Source of the DNA: Chaetorhynchus papuensis
Lineage: Eukaryota > Chordata > Aves > Passeriformes > Rhipiduridae
Direction of reading: 5' to 3'
Assembly: GCA_013396525.1 (NCBI GenBank)
Contig: VWYX01001287.1
Location: 124,001-188,000, forward strand
DNA: 64,000 nucleotides
The notes below the pieces were generated by a model. The model saw nothing but the letters and a program-made list of their open reading frames with translations, had not been told where the DNA came from and did no database searches. The position numbers and the translations under genes were made by a program. Below are positions 1 to 11,450 of this stretch, piece after piece (within the stretch, counting starts at the first letter, position 1; each line of letters begins with the position of its first letter).

Positions 1-1170
1 TCCTGTGGCCAACTACATCCCACAGGGGTAGAAAAGACACCGGCAGAAGTCCCTCTGTTTTGAAGCATGTTTTTCCTCCATGAGAAGCGGCCTGCCTTGC
101 ACACCACTGCAGCAGATCCTGCTCAGTCCTGTTATGCTCAGGGAACAGGACAGCTGCAGGTGCTCCATCCACACAACCAGAAACTTCCCAGAAAGACGTG
201 CTGTGTTCGTGGGGGATAGCTCAGGCTGTGTACCAACACGCTGTTTGAAGACTGAAGAGATAAAGCTTTGTTAAAAAACACTGCAAAAGTAACTTTTCCC
301 AAATACTGAGCTATCCTGGATTGCTGTTAAAATAAAGTAGCTGGAAAGCTCACCAACACCAAGACAGCAGCAGGGGAGCTACCCTTCATTCACCCAACCA
401 GCAGAAGGAACCTGAGCAGCTGGAACCACCCCATTTTGCCCGGCCCAAGATGAGCCCTGGCAGCCCTCTCCTCAGGGCCAAGAGCGTTCTGGGCAGCTGG
501 CAGTTATTCAGCCATCGGCAGATGCACAAGAGGCTCATGAAGAAGTAACAGCAAGAGGCTCATGAAGAAACAGCACTCCAGGACATAGGAGACTCAGCAA
601 CACTTCACATGCACTAAACCCTGAAGTACCACTGAACTCAAGCTAACTGCTCAAACACGCTGCTGCTGTCAGATCCAAGCCCCTCACAAGACCCCCTGCA
701 TTCAGCTGTTCCCCAGCCACTCTCTGGTGCACACAGCCATCCAGCTCGTGGAGTGGCAGAGGCCTTCCTGACTTGCATCCAAAGCTGCAGGAGCATTTTT
801 GTCATTATTTCCCCCAAACAGAACACTCATCATCGACCAGAAACACAGCACAGCATCCTTCAACTTGAGAAGAGCTGAGCAACTCAAAACAGCTTGTTCC
901 AAAGCAAGACAATTCTGGCAGTCTCAGCTATTGCTGCGAGTTAGCACCGCATGCAACAGCAATCCTCTGTAGCTGCCCCAGGGCCTCTACCAGTCCCACT
1001 CCACAGCAGCCTAAGGCTTGCTCTAACACCACTTCAGCTTGGCGAAAACCTTCGCCTGCCAGAGTTTGTTCTATGCTGGAAAACACATACTCATCCTACG
1101 CAATCTGATCATAGGTATGGACAACTTGGCAAAAATGACCCAGTACCTACTCACCCTCTCCCGGACAAAG
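1..1170. other. Left-edge stretch, no gene recognised
   Basis: I see no supported coding exon here. Short open frames exist on both strands, but none shows a recognisable family motif or a convincing pair of splice sites. It may be flanking DNA beyond the poly(A) signal at 1195-1200. Confidence 0.4.
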
Positions 1171-1194
1171 GCCCCAAGGAAGCCCCCACGTTAC

Positions 1195-1200
1195 TTTATT
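1195..1200 (-). terminator. Candidate poly(A) signal AATAAA, minus strand
   Basis: TTTATT on the plus strand reads AATAAA on the minus strand. It follows several hundred bases of AT-rich, UTR-like sequence in the minus direction. It would end the unidentified transcript described for 1.2-4.8 kb. Confidence 0.35.
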
Positions 1201-3384
1201 AAAAAAGGTTTTGTACTGGTTTTTCATGAGACAAGAAAATAGTGTATGGACCAACTCTCCTGGTAGGAGCAACGCCACAACACTCTACAAAGTAATGGGT
1301 TGAATTGACAGCACGAGAGTTTAAAACAGAAAAACAGCTTTTAAAAGCTTTTGCTTTTTGTTTTCTCTTTATAAAATATCGCTTGTTTAGAAGAAAAATC
1401 AACACATCTCAAGTAAAGAACAGCTGCTCTACTAAAAACAGGCCGATTAGTATTTTGAAGTTTTACACCTCTTTAGGTCAGAGTCATTCTCTGAAACTCC
1501 AAGGGAAGATTACAAAGATTATTTACACAACAACAACACAAACTTTGCTTCTTGCTCTCTCTGCAGTTTTCTGCACACCCAGGGCCAGGTAAACAAATCC
1601 AGTTCATCCACTCAAAAACAACCTAAAGGATGCCCCATGAGAAGCTGGGAATTACCTGCCTTAATGCCATTCCTGTCACTCACCTCAGGTGTTGACATAC
1701 ACACCACAGGCTGCAAGAGGCAGCTGACCGCTATGTTGGGGTGGCCAGACGTCTTCAGGGAGAGAGAAATTTTGTGCCAGGCTTCAGCCCTTGCAGAAAC
1801 TCTGGAGAAAGGGCTTTCTTTACCTACCATTCCTAATGGCAATCCTTCCTGACGGATATACCCTTAGCTTGTATAGTGTAAAACCATAACAAAGTGCAAA
1901 GTGTAGGGCTCGGAGGAAGCCAGCTGATTAAATGGTGACAGGCTGCAGAAATGTAAAGATACTTTAAATTTCTTTTAAAACTTTAGATAAAAGCTTATCT
2001 AGTCAATAAGTTGTTTTATTCATCATATATTAACTACTGAAAATAGGGTGCTTTCACCTACATTTAACGTAAGAGAGTGAAAGGAGCCAAGGAAGAAAAC
2101 TAAGTGGTTAAAGACAGCTTCTTGCTACCTGAAGCACCAGAAACCAATTTCACTTCCATTTGATTTGACAGCACCTTCATCTTCTAAAACAAAAAAAGAT
2201 GTCATTCTTTCCTCAGGAAATAATCTTTTCCTCAAGGGCAAGGATAACTTCACCCCCTACAATTCCTGCTCTAGAAATTCATATCATAAATTCATGATGG
2301 AGTCAAGGGACAGCAGGAAAGCTCAGCTGACCACAAAAGGCAGGCAGAGAAATGAGCAGGATAAAACACACAAGCCCACAGACAACTTTTAAAAGCTGTG
2401 AGCACTCACACGAGCATCAAGCAGATTACACACACCTCAGCTGCAGTGCTGCATCTTCATTTATTGTCCAAGTCTTCCAGAGCTAGCAGCAGAGCTCGAA
2501 CCCAGCTACACCAACCCACCATGGTAACAAGAGAGCTGCTGAAAAGGTTTTAATTAAAAGGTCCAGCTATGTATGCTCATAAGACTTGGAAATTTATTTA
2601 AGTACTAGAGCTGCATTTTAACCAAAAGGAACCTTTACATCAAGACTAGTGGCCAGCTTCATGCTGCACTTTCCATCAGCCTCACACACACTTTACAACA
2701 AGGAAAGCCCACTGCACAAGTGTAAGAGAAATCCCCAAGAGTTTCACAGGGCTCCGTTTCTGCTTACCATTGGTTTTTTAGTAGAACTACAGTTTCCATT
2801 TCAGGTACCTCATACTCTAGAGCTTACAGAGCTTTTCTATTTAAACAGTAAAAACATCATGAACTCCCCAGCCCCTGCCATCATTTTCAGGCAAACAAAC
2901 AGCCTTAAAACAGGGCACGTAATGAATTCAGAGCATCAGTTGCAGGTCATGAATAACCAAGTTCAAAGTATGTAAATCTAGTGATTAAAACTTCTGCCTA
3001 GGATATATTACCAAAGTGAAAACATGTTTTATCTTGCACCACAGTAACTTTTTATTCCTTGCCAAGACTTAAAAATCCTTTTTCTCTTTGTTACTAAAGC
3101 ATAAACGTGAACAGTTTAAACACCAAACCATTTTTACAGTCAGCAATACACTTAATTCAAACCTTATGTGCATGTCTGAGACCTGACTCAAATATACACT
3201 TGCCTATACTATCTTCCTCAGAACCCTACATCGACAAGAAGAGTTTACAAAGCAGAACAACAGCTTCCCCACATACAGCCAGCTGAATATAATTTGCTTA
3301 CCAAAAAAAGAGAAGCTGTAATGCTCTACTGAGCTATCCCAATCAGCAATACAAAGAGGTTGAGCCAGGTTTTAAATGCTCCTT

Positions 3385-3401
3385 AAAAAAAAAAAATATA
3401 T

Positions 3402-3443
<42 letters not shown>
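3385..3443. repeat. Compound microsatellite poly(A)-(CA)n-(TA)n
   Basis: A run of A is followed by about 10 CA units and then about 11 TA units. Such compound tracts are length-variable and would be a polymorphic marker. Confidence 0.95.
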
Positions 3444-4079
3444 TTGAAGTACTGCAACTCAATACTTTGAACAGAGACAGCCAACACCTCCTTCCTTGGG
3501 AGAGGAGCACAGATGAACATGAGACAAAGACAATCACAGATGGCCACACCGAGCCACTTCTGATCACCCAGTTGCCATCTAACATGGCCTCCTCGCCAGA
3601 GCCTGTCTTCCTCATGCTGCTGTCAAGAGGAGAGCTCCGGCTGCCCTGGCCACAGCGTCCACACAGAGAGGACACCAGGAATCCTAACCATTCTTTGTCA
3701 AGCAAGGTTTCCAGTGCTGGCTGTTATGTTCACAGCTACCTGGCTCTGCGACTGTCTCCTACTGCTGTCACCAGCTGCAAGTTCTGCTACTTAATAGGTA
3801 CACAACTGAAGTCCAGATCACTAAAACGGACCTTTAAAACACAGACAGGTGTTATGCTGCTGCAGTATATACATTTTTATGAGATTTCAAAGGAGAATAA
3901 GAAACACATGTCAACATGTCAACCCTCGAAGCAGCGGTAGCCCCTGCCCCAGCTGCAGCTGGTGGCATCACGCTATAACGAGAGCTGTGGGACGGCTCTG
4001 GGTAACCCACAGCCTTGCAGCTCGTGAGGCAGATGCCCAGAAGAGCCTGCGACTCCTTGACTGAGCGCTGCCTGTGCAG

Positions 4080-4930
4080 GGCACATAGGTGGAGCTCAAC
4101 CCCTCGCTATGCCCGCACCCCCTGTGGCTCAGGGCTCCTGTGGCACGGCACACCCAGCCCAGCCCGCAGCCCCTCGGGGCTTCTCCCACAGCCCCGGGCG
4201 CACCCAGGCTGCACCGAACGCGGAGGGCCGCGGCTGGGGCCGGAAGGGGACCAGGGCGGGGCTGGTACAGGCAGGGCCCAGAGAGTGCGGCCGAGCCTCG
4301 CCATGGCCGCGGGAACGCTTCCTGCGCCGCTCCGAGGGTCCAGCCCGCCCGCCGCCCGGAAGGGGGAGAAGGGTGGAGAGGAGAGGCGGCGGTCACCTCC
4401 ACCGTCTCAACGGACCCAGCCCCGCAAAGGAAGCGCCCGCCAGCAGCCACCGGGACCCGCCGGGAGGAGGCCGCCCTTCCCCCCGGCAGCCGGCTGCCGG
4501 GGAGGCCCCGCACACACAGCGGGCCCGGCAGGGCGGCTCCCGCACAGCGAGCGCTCCGACCAAGGTGAAGGCCGGGGGGGTCTTTCGGTGGGTGCCGGGC
4601 GAGGATCGGGGCCAGTCGGTGGTCCCGGGGGTCAGCCGGGGGGTCCCGGTCCCGTCTCCGCCCCCCTCCCCCCCCCCACTCTCACCTCGGACGCTCCACC
4701 GGGCGTTGGCAGCTCACTGCGGGGTCTCCTCGGCGCAGGCACAGGGGCAGTCGAGTGACGTCACCGCGCAGCGCGCCGGCGAGGGGCGTGCCGACTACAT
4801 CGCCCCCTGCCGGCCATGCGCTGCCCGCCGCTGCCCGCAGGGCGCTGCACGGACCGGCAGGGGGCGTGCGCGGGCACGGTCTGGCCGACGCGGGGCTCGC
4901 CTGGGGCAGCGCCCAAACTCCCTCTAGGTT
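4080..4930. promoter_or_regulatory. CpG island with CRE/ATF palindrome
   Basis: The stretch is very rich in C, G and CpG compared with its flanks. It carries a perfect TGACGTCA CRE/ATF site at 4756-4763. Donor-like sites leave the island in both directions: CAAG|GTGAAG on plus near 4562, and GAG|GTGAGAG on minus at 4686. A bidirectional promoter is therefore possible. Long open frames across it are expected in such GC-rich DNA and I do not treat them as genes. Confidence 0.65.
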
Positions 4931-4999
4931 TTCTTTTTATTTTTTTTCTTTTCTCCCTGGACCTGAAGCTGAAATAACAAGGGCTAAAAGGCCACCATT

Positions 5000-7440
5000 C
5001 TTCCTGTTGGGAGACTCCTCCTGGCTGGGAGACGACTCCCCAGAGCAGTGGGCACTTATGGTGGATTAAATCCCCCTAACCGCCCCATCCTTCAGGAACA
5101 AGAGGCCAGGAAGAAAATCTCCAGGCACGGCCACTTTGAGAAGCAGGAGCAAAAATCTGGCCTGGCACCTAAAATTCCAGAGTAAATGAAATTTTAAAAA
5201 CTGGAAAGAGCTGCAAATACCAGTGCCAGCAGCCTCAAGTCACCAAACACTGGCTCTGGGGAGCTCCTAGAGTGGGTGAAACCCTCAGAGCATCTTTGTG
5301 TTGGGCCTCTTAAATGAGCCCTGGTTCATCTGCATGGCCAAAGATGGAACAAAACCCACTCTGCCCAATGTAATGATGTCAGAAGCACATCTGTGCCTTC
5401 TTCTGCAAATATTGGCAATCCCTGGGGATTTTGGAAAGAGCCATTGCCTTCTGAATATGCTCACTGCTGTCCTGAGCACTCACAAAAGAGCAAAGAAAGA
5501 GGAATATTTTCAAAAGAATTTTCAAGATGAAATCATGAATGGATGTCAGTGTCTCACTGTCTCTTCCAGCTGATTTTAGATTAAGTCCCTGCCCCATCAA
5601 GCACAAAGGCACCGGCTGGGTAGAGGCTGAGCCAAGTGGATGAGAACATGAACCTGGAGAGACTCTGGAGTCTCCCACCAGGCACCATCTCCTCGGTTCC
5701 CCAGAAATTCATCCTTACCACAAGCATCACAGGAGGCTCCACTTCATCCTCCTGCCACCAGCTTCATCCTTGTCTGTGTTCCAGATTATGGGTTGCTTTG
5801 ACTCTAAAGCACCTTCCAGTATTTCTGATGATGCCTCAGTTCTTTGGCTTTAATTAGATCCCAACAGTGCATACGCAATTTTGGGGGAATGGTTCCCCCT
5901 TTCCATCAACCCCTCCCTGCAGCAGCCTCATTCCCCACTTCCCACAGTGCCAAGAACACAGAGCATGACTATGAGTTCATCACCTCCATCTCCTATCTCT
6001 TGAGACTTCCTTTGTGTTTTCATACAAAGCCATAATGGTTTTGGTTTTGGTTTTGGGGGGCAAATCCAAGAGAAAGACTCAACAGTGCCCAGAGGAACTG
6101 CAGGACAGGGGTGAGTTGTTGGGTATGGAGGGCCAGGGGTGTCTGCTGGACACAAGTGACATCCCACCAAAGGCTACAGAGGTCCACAACCACCACCCCC
6201 AATCCTCTTGTGCGTGCCATGGCACAGGTATTAATGATGGAAACAGATAAAACCAGGGCAGGAATCCCCACTTCCCGGAGGAGCATAAATCAACACACAT
6301 GAAGATCTGGTTTTGCTGTAATTAGCACCACGCAAAGCTCATGCAGTAGTTAACTTTCTCCCTTCCAAGTTGAGATTTAATAGCATGCAGTAAAATCAGA
6401 CCCGAGGCGATGAAACAAGTACAAAAAAACCCTGTCGAATTAGGTACCTGTGACTTGATAATGAATTAATTATAGCCTGGTCTAATACTACAATTAATAA
6501 TAATAAATTGCTGTTAATATGTCCTTGCGCTCCAAGTGAGGAAAGACATTGAGAAAAATGTCCCGGATTGACTCCAAGGAGCAGGTTTCTGCCAAACAGA
6601 GGCTCAGCCATGCTGGGATGTAGGTGAGCTACAGCACTGGACAGAGCTGGGAGAAGAAACTCTGGGACAAAAAAAAAAACCCGGGCTGCTAGGGAGCTGG
6701 CTCAAACCTCCCAATCCTCTGTAATGCCAGCAGAAAACAGCTCTTCCCATGAGGAACTGTCACTGCCAGCAGCCTTGAGCATCTCCCAAGGCAACTCCCA
6801 GTGCGTGGGGATGAGGACAGAGGGACACTAGAGGCTGGAGGAGAGGCTGTGTCCTACAAAGGGGGAATAAACTCCAGCAGTGGAAAAACACAGTGACAAT
6901 GCTGGTCCCCAAGGGTCTCCTTTTTGCAGATGCCCTCACAGTTGGGCTCCACCAAGAAACACCAACTCCATCCATAGTGGGCCCAGATCCCAGGGGCAGA
7001 ATTCAGCTCCTACAAGTGATCCCCAACCCTCCCGTGTTGCCAGTGGAGGTGGCAAGGCCACTGTGCACATGCAATGCCTGGAGCAGCATATAAGATCACC
7101 TTGTCATGTCAGGAAAGTGAGTAAGTTGTGGGAGGATTGACCAGATCTAATGTTACATGCCAGAATCCAACCTGGACGTCCTGTCTTGTTGATAAATTCC
7201 AACTTTGGCTCCTTACAGAAGAGCAGGCAAGCTCCTGAAGAAGCCCTGTGTGGCTGGACAGAGGGAGGATATCTCCTCAGCAGCTTTGAGCTTTTCTTTT
7301 CCCTAGTTTTTCTAGGTGGAAAAAAATGCTGGAAGTGTCCCACCAGCTCCACATGCCACTAAGTCTCCCTGGTAAAGCTAAAGGGATTCTTGCCACGCAG
7401 GAAGAACACAGAGACCGTCTTGGAGGTACATGTGAAATCA
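5000..7440. other. Intergenic stretch, no gene recognised
   Basis: No exon is supported. The only notable block is AT-rich DNA at about 6310-6520 with clustered TAATTA and AATTAAT motifs, listed as a finding. The right end borders the likely poly(A) region of C1orf50. Confidence 0.45.
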
Positions 7441-7447
7441 AGGTTGA

Positions 7448-7458
7448 TTTATTTTATT
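7448..7458 (-). terminator. Candidate C1orf50 poly(A) signal
   Basis: Overlapping TTTATT words on plus read AATAAA on minus. They lie about 0.67 kb beyond the C1orf50 stop codon at 8130-8132. I saw no nearer canonical signal on this strand. Confidence 0.4.
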
Positions 7459-8129
7459 CTCCCCACTGCTCTGGCATAAAGTCATCCAATATCCTGTCTC
7501 TACCTGGCAGCTCATGCACTCAAATCCAAGGGGAACGCATGAGGATGTGAAACACAAATCATCTGAAGAGCACCTGAAGCCCGCATGGCACTTTTGAGGA
7601 TGCTCTTTCCAGAGAAGAGAACTTCAGGTCACCCCATGTTCCCAGCTCAGGGATTCAGACCAGCTAGGACAGAGACCAGAAGACTCATCACAGCAGACCC
7701 TTTGCACAAGCTTTTGACCGCTCTTCCCAGGCCACAGAGCTCTCTAAACATATGCATTTTAATAAGGCGCAAAATTCAGCCCTGAGATCATTACCTGCCA
7801 CAAGCACTCACAGTGAGGTACACCAGAGCCAGGCAGATAGGAGATATTATTTTACAGCATTATCACATCTGCCCCAAATATTTCTGCTTTTTGCTCCAAG
7901 CTCTCTTGGAACTCACACCACCTGCCTCTTGCTACAGCTTGGCATAGGTCAATGAAGTAAATTATTCAATTACTAGAAAATCCAGTAAGACTGAATGCAG
8001 AATTAGTCTCCTTAAAGCACAGAGCAATCAGCATTTTTGTTTCTCGGTCTTTTTCCTTGACCTGCCTTTGGCAGCGTACAGGCACCGTGTCCCCTCACTC
8101 AGGGACTCTGCTCAGCGGGTCCTGTGTGG

Positions 8130-11100
8130 TCACTCATGTGACTTGGTCAGGCCCTGGAAGTTGGGCTCCGTGCACGGGGGCAGTGCTGCCTGCCGGCTCA
8201 GCAGCTTCTCCAGGACAGTTATTTCAGCATCTCGTCTCTCTATGTCCTCAAACGGAGTCCAGGACATGTCATGCTGGAGCTTATAGGCACCGAGAAATTC
8301 ATGGGGAGTGGTACCCCATTCCTGGTGGAGAAAAGAGAGATTCCATCAGTGCTCAATTTCCCTTGGAGCTGGACTGTGCTGTCCCTCAGCCCTACTACCT
8401 TCAAAGCAGTCCCAGCTACATGACCATCTGATTTCCTAACCTAAAAATAGGCTCAGCTACCCCGAGTCCAAGATCAGGTCGAGTTCCAATACTGCTGACA
8501 CAGGAAGGCTTGTGGACACAAGATCTCCCTGACCTGCCCAGAGCTTTGCCCTGAAGCCTTCACCCTGTGTGTAAGAAAATGGGTAGTCTGGAAGGAGGAG
8601 ACCTCCAAGACCATCTCCTCAGCTGCAGGCAAACTCAGTCCCTAGGCTGAAGTACCTGAGGAGACCGTCCTGCCAGGCAGCCACACCAGCCAGGGAAGGC
8701 TCGGCACATTGGCAGTTCTTTACTTCCAGACAAAGAACCACAGATACCGAAAGAGAAAATTCAGGTCCATGCCCCAAAGGGCTTCTTGCCATTCTCCACC
8801 AAGAGCCAGAGAACTCCGTAAGATGGCTCTGGCCCCAACAGACTAACCCAGACCAAGGGCAAACACCAACTGAGCAGGGACCAACGAATGCCCCCATCAA
8901 ACTGGTGCTTTTGCCTGAGCTCCATATGTTCCCAAGCAGCAGAAACATGACTTATTTTTCCCCTCCCTGCTTCTTCATGGGCTGTAACCACTCACCTTAG
9001 GAGACAGGATGGAGAAGTACCGCTGCCCACTCTCCCGCCTGTACATGTAGTAAACATTTCCTGGCTTTTTCACAAGGTTGCAGGCCACGTGGTTCAGATC
9101 AGCATCTCTGTTAGCTTCATCCAAGACCTGGAAACACAGAACTTAACATCTTTACACTTGAAATAAAATGACAACATGCTATTGCATCTCAGCCATAGCC
9201 CAAGACACACCACTTGACCTATGGGTCATGAGGCCTTGACCTCCCTGGCACGCATCTGACTTCACATGCCCCAGGAAGGAGATGCTTTCCAAAGAGATAA
9301 GGTTTTTTCCAATTCTTCCCTGTCAGTAGGACTTCAGAGAACTCTCCACAGAGGTGGAGATACCTCTGCATCTCACCCCAGATTCACCTCTACACTTGAC
9401 CCCACCACATGCTGGGCTTATTCCTCATCTCCGCACCCAGCTCCTGGACTCTGGGGCCTTCCTACTGTGCTCCGCAAGGGAAGGGGCAGCAAACAAAGGA
9501 GAATTCATCTCCCCAGCTCCACCACCTGACTGCTCCACTGCTCCAGCTCCACCAGTTAATAATTACATGACGTAATGGCCTCAATGGCAGGGGGCCAGTT
9601 GCAGTGACTGGCATATCCTTCCCCACTCTGGCTACAGATTTCACCCCTAAGGGTGAAGGCTGGATTGATGAACACGGCCAAGCCCTACTGTGTGCTGCTG
9701 GGACCACCCGCTCCAGCAAATGAGCTAGGACAAATGGAAAAGCCAAGCTCATCATCAGGTAAGAGCTCATCTCTCCCAGGGCCTCAGATCCAGCCAGGGC
9801 CACATCATCACCTCACCAGATCCTTCCAAGAGCACAGTCCACACTAAAGTCACCTGTACCAAAATCAGAGTCATCTCTCTCTGACACCTGAGCTGTTTTG
9901 CACCACCCGCCCTTGCTTCCCTACTTTATCCAAAGTCCTTCCTGGTGTGCTCAGGACTCAGGGAAAGCACCAAAACCAACCCTCCCCCATCCCCCTTGAT
10001 ACCAGACAAGAAACCTCCTTATTTTTCCATTGAATCTTCTCTGCCCGGCTCCTGGCCCCAACTCACATCCAAGCCACAGCTCTCCCCAAATGCCCAGTGG
10101 TGGTGGCAGATGCTCATTTCCCCAGGCAAGGCAATGAACGTTCTGCCCATCCTCACTCACTTTCCGCGCCTGCTCCTGCAGGTGCCGGATCTGCTCAGCG
10201 ATGACTGTCAGCTTGCTGCAGGCATTTGCCCGGACAAAGTCATTGGCCTGGGAGAGAAAATGACAGCTGGTCAGGATGGCAAGAACTGCAGCCCTCCACA
10301 CTGTGCTGGGCCAGCTGTGGTCAAGCTCAAGGCATCAACAGAGCTGGGGGGTGCAGGAGCTGGCACCCACAGGCAAGGCCAAGGACCAGGAGCTGCCTGG
10401 ATAGGCTGAAGGGCAGTGAGAGGGAGCAGGAGGACATACTGGGAGGCAGTGGGTTGGACTGGGAGGTAGTGGGATGCATACGGAGGAGGCAGTAGAACGT
10501 ACAGTGAAGCATTTAGATGAACTGAGAAGCTCTGAGGGACAAACTGGAGGTCAGTAGGATGTACTATGAGGCACTGGGGGAATAGTGTAACATATTGGAG
10601 GGCACTGGGAGGGCCAGTAGGACATATCAGAAAAAAATGGAGTGGACTAAGAGGCAGGATGGACTGGGAATCACTGAAGCAGTAACAGGACATAACAGGC
10701 GTGCTGGGATGGACTGGGAGTGTGGTGGCAGGAGGCATCTGTAAACACTGCTGTGAACTAAAGGTAGTGGGACATACTGGGCAGCAGCAGGGCATACTGG
10801 GATGGGACTTCACAGGGAGTCACTGTGGGACAGCAAGGCACAGTGGGAAGCACTGAAGTGCAATGGGAGGCTCTGGAGACACCAACAGCGTTGGAACTTG
10901 GGAAGGTACTGGGGGGGGGCACAGCGAAGTACTGGTAGGAGACAGTGGGAGATGGTGGGAGGCACCACGGGACACACCAGGAAGCCGCCGGGGCCACCGG
11001 AGAGCAGCGGAACGTGCTGGGAGGCACCAAGGCCGCTGCCGGCTGAGAAGACCCCGGAGACGGCCGGGAGGCAGCGGGACAGCGAGTCCAGCCCTGCCCC

Positions 11101-11263
11101 CGCAGCCCCGCTGCTAGGACCCGGCCCTCACCTGCTGCACCTGCCGGGCCAGGGCCACTAGGTCCCCGGGGTCCCCGACGCGGCCGGCGCTGCCCTCGAC
11201 CAGGGCCAGCCCGGGACCGGGGCCGGGGCCATCGTCCCCAGGCTCCGCGCCGCCCTCCGCCAT
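8130..11263 (-). CDS. C1orf50: C1orf50 orthologue (conserved protein of unknown function)
   Basis: Four coding exons on the minus strand: 11263-11132, 10247-10161, 9127-8996 and 8321-8130. All have GT-AG borders and join in phase 0, giving 180 residues; human is about 199 from memory. Recognisable blocks are DLVALARQVQQ (end of exon 1), KLTVIAEQI and LQEQARK (exon 2), CNLVKKPGNVYY and RRESGQRYFSILSPK (exon 3), and EFLGAYKLQHDMSWTP and LPPCTEPNFQGLTK (exon 4). The human orthologue carries the same words. No catalytic motif, signal peptide or membrane segment is visible, and the function is not established. The ATG at 11263 starts MAEGGAEP and lies 187 bp from the divergent P3H1 start, so the two share a promoter. 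The N-terminus is GC-rich and shorter than in human; the C-terminal two thirds is well conserved. Identification is by remembered similarity and is strong. Confidence 0.92.
10390..10990. repeat. Degenerate minisatellite in C1orf50 intron 1
   Basis: Variants of a roughly 20-35-base unit such as GGACATACTGGGAGGCAGTG recur through the intron with many substitutions. The unit is G-rich on plus. Open frames spanning it are artefacts of the repeat. Confidence 0.7.
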
Positions 11264-11450
11264 CACCAGCCGCGACGCAACGCTTCCGCCTGGCGGGCAA
11301 GCTTCCGCTGCGGCGTCAGCACGCACGGTGAGGTGCGGCCATGGCAGGGCTCTGCGGTCGCTGATTGGCCAGTGGGCGGGGCGGAGGGGCGGGGCTAGAT
11401 CGCTCCTGGGCTTGGAGCGGGTGGGGGTGTGGTTCGGCCGGGGTTCGGAC
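11264..11450. promoter_or_regulatory. Bidirectional CpG promoter of C1orf50 and P3H1
   Basis: Only 187 bp separate the two divergent start codons. The interval is GC-rich and contains a Y-box/CCAAT element, CTGATTGGCCAG at 11361-11372, followed by GC boxes (GGGCGGGGCGGAGGGGCGGGG, two Sp1-type words, about 11376-11396). No TATA box is visible. The same head-to-head arrangement exists in human. Confidence 0.85.

Larger units (their letters stand above)
1175..4780 (-). other. Possible unidentified minus-strand transcription unit
   Basis: Several signals line up on the minus strand. A CpG island at about 4.1-4.9 kb could hold a first exon ending at a GTGAGAG donor (exon edge 4686). An exon-like block lies at 2129-2183, with a strong T-rich acceptor and a weaker GTAGCA donor. 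Another lies at 1684-1801, with a CTTTCTCCAG acceptor and a GTGAGT donor, and is open in one frame. An AATAAA poly(A) signal lies at 1200-1195 after an AT-rich stretch that looks like a 3' UTR. I do not recognise the encoded peptides. In human, TMEM269, SVBP and ERMAP lie beyond C1orf50, but I could not find the short lysine-rich SVBP protein here. The exons may be chance splice-site matches. Confidence 0.25.

Noticed and set aside
3322..3340. tRNA-like A-box on minus (GGGATAGCTCAGTAGAGCAT)
   Set aside because: There is no B-box (GGTTCGA-type) at the right distance and no cloverleaf can be drawn, so it is at most a chance or fragmentary match.
3968..4927. Several long open frames on both strands in the CpG island
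   Set aside because: GC-rich DNA lacks stop codons by composition. The frames are Arg/Pro/Gly-rich, overlap each other on both strands and show no family motif.
5000..8000. SVBP, expected near C1orf50 from human synteny
   Set aside because: I searched both strands of 1-8 kb for its short lysine/glutamine-rich protein (ending near EFCKQMQ) and did not find it.
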